From Prevotellaceae bacterium UBA711 (GTDB lineage: Bacteria; Bacteroidota; Bacteroidia; Bacteroidales; Bacteroidaceae): a DNA stretch of 28,553 nt. The position numbers were made by a program, and so were the translations under genes. The notes beneath the pieces were generated by a model that was not told where the DNA came from, searched no databases, and saw nothing but the letters and a program-made list of their open reading frames with translations. The DNA lies in the NCBI GenBank assembly GCA_002297545.1, contig DBLZ01000004.1, forward strand, positions 1 to 28,553, read 5' to 3'. This document shows positions 25,092 through 28,553 of this stretch, piece after piece. How positions within the stretch are numbered: position 1 is the stretch's first letter; every line of letters begins with the position of its first letter.

Positions 25092-26339
25092 ATGGCCATT
25101 ATCAAACCATTCAAAGGCCTGCGGCCTCCCAAGGAACTTGTAGAACAAGTGCAGTCACGCCCATACGACGTATTGAGTTCGGAAGAAGCACGTGACGAAG
25201 CCGAGGGCAACGAGAAAAGCCTCTACCACATCATCAAGCCCGAGATAGACTTCCCCATAGGTACCAGCGAGTATGCACAGGAGGTGTATGACAAGGCTGC
25301 AGCCAACTTCCGGATGTTCCGCGACAAGGGATGGCTGGTGCAAGACCCCAAAGATACCTATTATATATATGCGCAGACCATGAACGGCAAGACGCAATTC
25401 GGCCTGGTAGTGTGTGCATACGTGGAGGACTATCTCAACGGGGTCATCAAAAAGCACGAACTGACACGCCGCGACAAGGAGGAGGACCGCATGAAGCACG
25501 TGCGCATAAACAATGCCAACCTGGAACCGGTCTTCTTTGCCTACCCCGACAACGAAACCCTTTCCGCCCTCATCGCTCGGTATGCATGCACGAAACCCGA
25601 GTATGACTTCGTTGCCTCTCCCGACGGTTTCCGTCACCAATTGTGGCTCGTAACGGACAAGGAAGATATGGAGACCATCACCCGGACCTTTGCCGACATA
25701 CCTTATCTCTACATTGCCGACGGACATCACCGCAGCGCGGCCGCAGCCCTGGTGGGTGCAGAGAAGACAAAGGCAAACCCCAAGCACCGTGGCGACGAAG
25801 AATACAACTACTTCATGGCAGTGTGCTTCCCTGCCAGCCAGTTGACCATACTGGACTACAACCGCGTGGTGCGCGACCTCAACGGACACACCGAGGCCAA
25901 GTTCCTCTCATTGTTGCAACACGACTTCAACGTAACCCCAATGGGCAAGAGTTGCTACAAACCGGGAAGGCTGCATGAGTTCAGCCTATACATGGGGGGC
26001 TGTTGGTACAGACTGGAACTTCTCCCTGGCAGGGCTGACGAGAACGACCCCATCGGCTCCTTGGACGTAAGCATAAGCAGCGAGTTGATTCTGGACAAGC
26101 TCCTCGGCATCACCGACCTGCGTAGCGACAAGCGCATAGACTTCGTTGGAGGACTGCGAGGCCTGGAAGAGTTGCAACGGCGCGTGGACAGCGGGGAGAT
26201 GCGTCTGGCATTGGCCCTGTATCCTGTGAGCATGCAGCAAATCATACACATTGCCGACACGGGTAACATAATGCCCCCGAAGGCCACGTGGTTTGAACCT
26301 AAGCTGAGATCCGGCCTCGTGGTACATTGCTTGGAATAA
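25092..26339 (+). CDS. DUF1015 protein, possible serine-linked kinase
   Basis: A 415-residue soluble protein of the DUF1015/COG4198 family. Marks: start IIKPFKGLRP, SRPYDVLSSEEAR, KKHELTRRDKEEDRMKH (about 120-136), and YIADGHHRSAAAA with D-G-H-H-R at 210-214. The DGHHR motif is like the one seen in ParB/Srx-fold kinases that phosphorylate free serine (SerK, SbnI). It lies 44 bases after serA in the same orientation and ends at a strong hairpin, so the serC-serA-DUF1015 set is probably one operon. I recall reports that some DUF1015 members are free-serine kinases but cannot verify them here; that activity would fit the context. The family call is firm, the activity is an inference. Confidence 0.85.
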   Translation: MAIIKPFKGLRPPKELVEQVQSRPYDVLSSEEARDEAEGNEKSLYHIIKPEIDFPIGTSEYAQEVYDKAAANFRMFRDKGWLVQDPKDTYYIYAQTMNGKTQFGLVVCAYVEDYLNGVIKKHELTRRDKEEDRMKHVRINNANLEPVFFAYPDNETLSALIARYACTKPEYDFVASPDGFRHQLWLVTDKEDMETITRTFADIPYLYIADGHHRSAAAALVGAEKTKANPKHRGDEEYNYFMAVCFPASQLTILDYNRVVRDLNGHTEAKFLSLLQHDFNVTPMGKSCYKPGRLHEFSLYMGGCWYRLELLPGRADENDPIGSLDVSISSELILDKLLGITDLRSDKRIDFVGGLRGLEELQRRVDSGEMRLALALYPVSMQQIIHIADTGNIMPPKATWFEPKLRSGLVVHCLE

Positions 26340-26364
26340 GAACCTACTACACATTAGTTTAACC

Positions 26365-26406
26365 GGGGCAGGAGAGCACGTTTCCATAACATCGCTCCCC
26401 TGCCCC
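26365..26406 (+). terminator. Terminator of the serC-serA-DUF1015 operon
   Basis: GGGGCAGGAGAGC (26365-26377) pairs with GCTCCCCTGCCCC (26394-26406) with one A/C mismatch in 13 pairs, around a 16-nt loop, 26 bases after the stop codon. It is followed by ACTTTATAAAG, not a pure T run. Confidence 0.7.
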
Positions 26407-26434
26407 ACTTTATAAAGATACCTTTAGCCATAAG

Positions 26435-27052
26435 ATGAGAGACGCCTACAAAGTCCTGGCTGCACCCAGCGAAGGGAACTATTCAGAACTGAGGAGCAAG
26501 TTCCTTGCTTTTGCCATACCAGTACGCACAGTTGACGAGGCCATGGAACAAGTTGCCCGCTATCAGAAGGAGTATTTCGATGCCCGCCACGTCTGTTGGG
26601 CCTACCGGCTAGGGCCAGAGGGAGAAGAATATCGTTCGAATGACAACGGGGAGCCGTCGGGCACCGCAGGCAAGCCCATCCTCGGCCAGATGGTTTCGGC
26701 CGATGTCTCGGACCTCATAATCCTCGTCATCCGATATTTCGGAGGTGTAAAACTGGGCACCAGCGGACTTATAGTAGCCTATCGCACCGCAGCCGCCAAC
26801 GCCTTGGAGGAGGCATATTTTAACGAACGCCTGGTGGAAAAGTCCCTCACCCTCACCTTCGGATACGAACACATGAACATGGTCATGCGCATGGTCAAGG
26901 ACCTGCAACCCCGCATCCTCTCACAAGACTACAAGGACAACGGCGACATCGTCATGACCATAGCCATACGGCTCTCCCTGGTAGAACGAGTCCATTCTGC
27001 CTTCATCGTCAACGGCCAAAGTCTGGTGAAGGTGGAGGACGCCCCAGCCTGA
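26435..27052 (+). CDS. yigZ: YigZ/IMPACT family protein
   Basis: A 205-residue protein of the UPF0029/IMPACT family. The N-terminal domain carries RSKFLAFAIPV, ARHVCWAYRLG (52-60) and the signature NDNGEPSGTAGKPIL (69-83), followed by VIRYFGGVKLGTSGLIVAYRTAA (98-120). The C-terminal part (about 135-200) matches the DUF1949-like ferredoxin-fold domain. The cellular role in bacteria is not settled; eukaryotic IMPACT acts on Gcn1, which does not apply here. It stands alone after a terminator, with 103 bases of AT-rich sequence before the next gene and no clear promoter. Confidence 0.92.
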   Translation: MRDAYKVLAAPSEGNYSELRSKFLAFAIPVRTVDEAMEQVARYQKEYFDARHVCWAYRLGPEGEEYRSNDNGEPSGTAGKPILGQMVSADVSDLIILVIRYFGGVKLGTSGLIVAYRTAAANALEEAYFNERLVEKSLTLTFGYEHMNMVMRMVKDLQPRILSQDYKDNGDIVMTIAIRLSLVERVHSAFIVNGQSLVKVEDAPA

Positions 27053-27155
27053 AACATGCAAAACAATTGCTACGCAACAACTATCAACAGTAGTACGACA
27101 ACGCAACGACCGTATGACATCAGAAGAAACATATAATTAAACGCCTTGTACGACA

Positions 27156-27548
27156 ATGCTCTTCAATTCTGTTGAATTTCTCATCTTTCTTCCGATCGTA
27201 TTCTTGTTGTACTGGAGCATGTTTCGCCATACTAAAGCCCAAAATACCTTCATCGTTGCGGCCAGTTACTTATTCTATGGATGGTGGGATTTGCGCTTTC
27301 TGCTACTGATAGCACTGACAACCGTATGCAGCTATGCCTGCGGAGTGCTTCTGGCACAATACAACGACAAAGAGAACACACGCCGAATCATATGTGCCGC
27401 CAACATTGTCCTCAACATATCCATACTCTTTGTCTACAAATACTTCGATTTCTTTGCCGACGGTCTCCATGCCTTGCTGTCCACGTTCGGTAGTGTTTCA
27501 CTGAGTGTGTCTGATGCGAGTTCATTCAAGCCTGTAGACCTCAGATGA
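27156..27548 (+). pseudogene. MBOAT O-acyltransferase (AlgI-like), truncated by insertion
   Basis: The start MLFNSVEFLIFLPIVFLLYW, then SYLFYGWWDLRFLLLIALTTVCSY and NIVLNISILFVYKYFDFF, is the standard N-terminus of membrane-bound O-acyltransferases that acetylate exported polysaccharides (AlgI/DltB type, about 470-500 residues). After about residue 118-122 the expected continuation (a segment like ILPVGISFYTFQ with later catalytic His) is missing; a few unrelated residues and a TGA follow. The catalytic part is lost, so this piece cannot be active. The break falls at about 27515-27530, next to an IS256-type element. The rest of the gene presumably lies beyond the right edge. In this family a partner SGNH/GDSL-like protein usually follows. 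Confidence 0.85.
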
Positions 27549-27578
27549 CGATGCAAATATAATGATTTTATCTCATAG

Positions 27579-27610
27579 TTTCATTGTAAGACGAAAATTT
27601 TGTAATTTTG
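27579..27610 (+). promoter_or_regulatory. Promoter-like sequence in the IS end
   Basis: TAATTTTG (27603-27610) is an exact TAnnTTTG box; TTTC (27579-27582) lies 20 bases upstream as a weak -33 box. It would start transcription near 27617, where the structured segment begins. AT-rich sequence makes chance matches likely. On the other strand TATATTTG (27561-27554) is another exact -7 match, pointing outward to the broken MBOAT gene, with no clear -33 box. Confidence 0.4.
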
Positions 27611-27616
27611 TAGTGT

Positions 27617-27732
27617 AGCCGGACGAGAAAACCGGCTCTGCAGAAGAGCAGCCCTCCAGCAACATGGCTGCGCCCACACTGGAAACAATTGGATAACTGA
27701 ACCGCTTCACAAGAGGCGGTTCCGCTGTTTTT
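27617..27732 (+). ncRNA. Candidate structured small RNA
   Basis: About 116 bases with no credible protein. Possible stems are AGCCGG/CCGGCT (27617-27622 with 27632-27637), a competing GCTCT/AGAGC (27635-27639 with 27645-27649), GCAGCC/GGCTGC (27648-27653 with 27666-27671), and a terminator stem GAACCGCTTC/GAGGCGGTTC (27699-27708 with 27713-27722) with an ACAA loop and a T5 run at 27728-27732. TCCAG in the loop of the third stem (27655-27659) can pair with CTGGA (27679-27683), a possible pseudoknot. A promoter-like box precedes it. It matches no RNA family I recognise. Confidence 0.35.
27699..27732 (+). terminator. Rho-independent type terminator facing the transposase
   Basis: A 10-bp stem with one G-T pair, an ACAA tetraloop, then CGCTG and five T. 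It is oriented on the plus strand, opposite to the transposase, whose stop codon is 34 bases further right. It could end a small RNA starting near 27617 or block read-through from the interrupted gene into the antisense strand of the transposase. Confidence 0.65.
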
Positions 27733-27765
27733 AGGAGGGCCGTTCCGCTAAGAAGCTTGATACCG

Positions 27766-28553
27766 TCAGTCCGGGAAAAGTTTTTTGTCAACGTTTATGT
27801 TCGGCAACGCTCTGTCGAAGGCTTTGTGATCCATAGCCACGCTGCCCATCAGAGCAAGTACCGATTCCTCCTTTGGCATGGCGGTTCTCATCCGGGTTAC
27901 ACGGCGGAAGTCGCGGTTTAGGCGCTCAATCCAGTTGGTAGTGTATACCATTCCCTGAATTTCTGGAGCATAGTTGAGATACGTGAGATAGGCTTTGTAA
28001 TCGGAGTTATCACGAAGACGCTTGATTGACAGATAGTCTTTGCCCCAACGCTCGCACATGTCCTGCCACTTTGACCATGCCGTCTCCACAGCGTAGTCGC
28101 GTTGTCCTGTGCGGAATATATCGCGGAGGTCGGCTGCGAGAGCTGCCTTGTCTCCATGACGTACTTTTGCGAACATGTTGCGTTTCAAATGGGTAACACA
28201 ACGTTGCAAAGGAGTGCCGGGGAATTTCTCACCGATGACGCCGTCAAGTCCCTTGATGCCGTCGGCAACCATAAGGCCAACTCGCTTAAGACCCCTGTCC
28301 TTTAGGGCCTCGAAGATTTCGCCCCAGCCGGTAGCGCTCTCTACCGGTATGTTGCCGATATAGATAACTTCGCGTGTGCCTTCTTCGGTCACGGCCAGCG
28401 CCACATAGAACGCCTCGCTTGCGACAGAACGCTTGCGGTGTATCTTAATATGGACGCAGTCAACAAACACAACCGGATAGTACTCCTCAAGCCCTCTTTC
28501 AAGCCACTCGTTGACTTGGATGCGGACGCACTCAACCATGCGGCTGATGCTTG
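27766..28553 (-). CDS. IS256-family (mutator type) transposase, 5' end outside window
   Basis: The visible 260 or so C-terminal residues carry the DDE catalytic core of IS256 transposases: YYPVVFVDCVHIKI (first Asp), RVGLMVADGIKGLDGVIGEKFPGTPLQRCVTHLKRN (second Asp and the C-x2-H motif), and YTTNWIERLNRDFRRVTR (Glu). It ends normally at 27766. The frame stays open to the right edge (S-I-S-R before the Met at 28539), so that Met is internal and about 130-150 N-terminal residues lie outside. With all catalytic residues present and no frameshift, the element may be active. It excises and inserts the element by a copy-out mechanism in studied relatives. Confidence 0.95.
   Translation of the reverse strand, partial: SISRMVECVRIQVNEWLERGLEEYYPVVFVDCVHIKIHRKRSVASEAFYVALAVTEEGTREVIYIGNIPVESATGWGEIFEALKDRGLKRVGLMVADGIKGLDGVIGEKFPGTPLQRCVTHLKRNMFAKVRHGDKAALAADLRDIFRTGQRDYAVETAWSKWQDMCERWGKDYLSIKRLRDNSDYKAYLTYLNYAPEIQGMVYTTNWIERLNRDFRRVTRMRTAMPKEESVLALMGSVAMDHKAFDRALPNINVDKKLFPD

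Larger units (their letters stand above)
27520..28553 (-). mobile_element. IS256-family insertion sequence, partial
   Basis: The element interrupts the MBOAT gene and carries a mutator-type transposase. Only its transposase 3' side is inside the window. The left boundary is estimated at 27515-27545 from the point where MBOAT similarity ends; terminal inverted repeats and a target duplication cannot be defined because the other end is not visible. About 220 bases separate the transposase stop from this boundary, long for such an element, and hold the candidate RNA described separately. Confidence 0.75.

Noticed and set aside
27573..27791. 72-codon minus-strand frame after the transposase
   Set aside because: It overlaps the transposase end and the hairpin region and has no recognisable product.
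1..28553. CRISPR array, rRNA genes or prophage
   Set aside because: No regularly spaced direct repeats, no rRNA-like stretches and no phage structural or integrase genes were seen.

Overview
The window looks like a chromosomal segment of a Bacteroidales bacterium (Bacteroides/Prevotella-like). The evidence is: two tandem 6-bladed beta-propeller lipoproteins, several DUF1573 proteins, promoters of the Bacteroidetes type (-7 TAnnTTTG about 20 nt after a TTG-like -33 box), mostly no strong Shine-Dalgarno sites, a single-chain PurL of about 1280 residues, a short SerA without an ACT domain, and a serC-serA-DUF1015 cluster.

Bases 1-5580 form an accessory envelope region. It starts with the 3' part of a small Cys-rich exported protein that resembles NVEALA-type peptides. 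Next come a beta-propeller lipoprotein and a membrane-anchored thioredoxin-like/DUF1573 protein. This pair is then repeated: the second propeller is intact, but the second thioredoxin/DUF1573 copy is a pseudogene (1-nt deletion, two nonsense codons, about 560 bp internal deletion). A signal peptidase I begins on or just after the tail of that pseudogene.

Bases 5580-8500 hold a block of GAATTC/ACGAAT repeats, then a tightly overlapping operon: a GT-C membrane glycosyltransferase, a GT2 enzyme of the polyprenyl-phosphate sugar synthase type, and a DUF1573 lipoprotein. Bases 8656-17488 are an RND export operon in the order adaptor, permease, TolC-like channel, second permease. My inference is that bases 1-17488 could be one module for secreting, maturing and modifying small exported proteins; this is a hypothesis only.

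Bases 17500-27050 are mainly housekeeping: purL with a promoter and flanking hairpins, a split two-gene ChrA transporter, tRNA-Pro(UGG) with a clear promoter, serC-serA-DUF1015 ending in a hairpin, and a YigZ/IMPACT gene.

Bases 27156-28553 show an MBOAT O-acyltransferase gene cut after about 120 codons by an insertion carrying an IS256-type transposase on the minus strand, which runs off the window. Between the broken gene and the transposase there is a promoter-like sequence, several possible stems and a hairpin with a T run. Together these could be a small structured RNA, the most unusual unexplained signal here.
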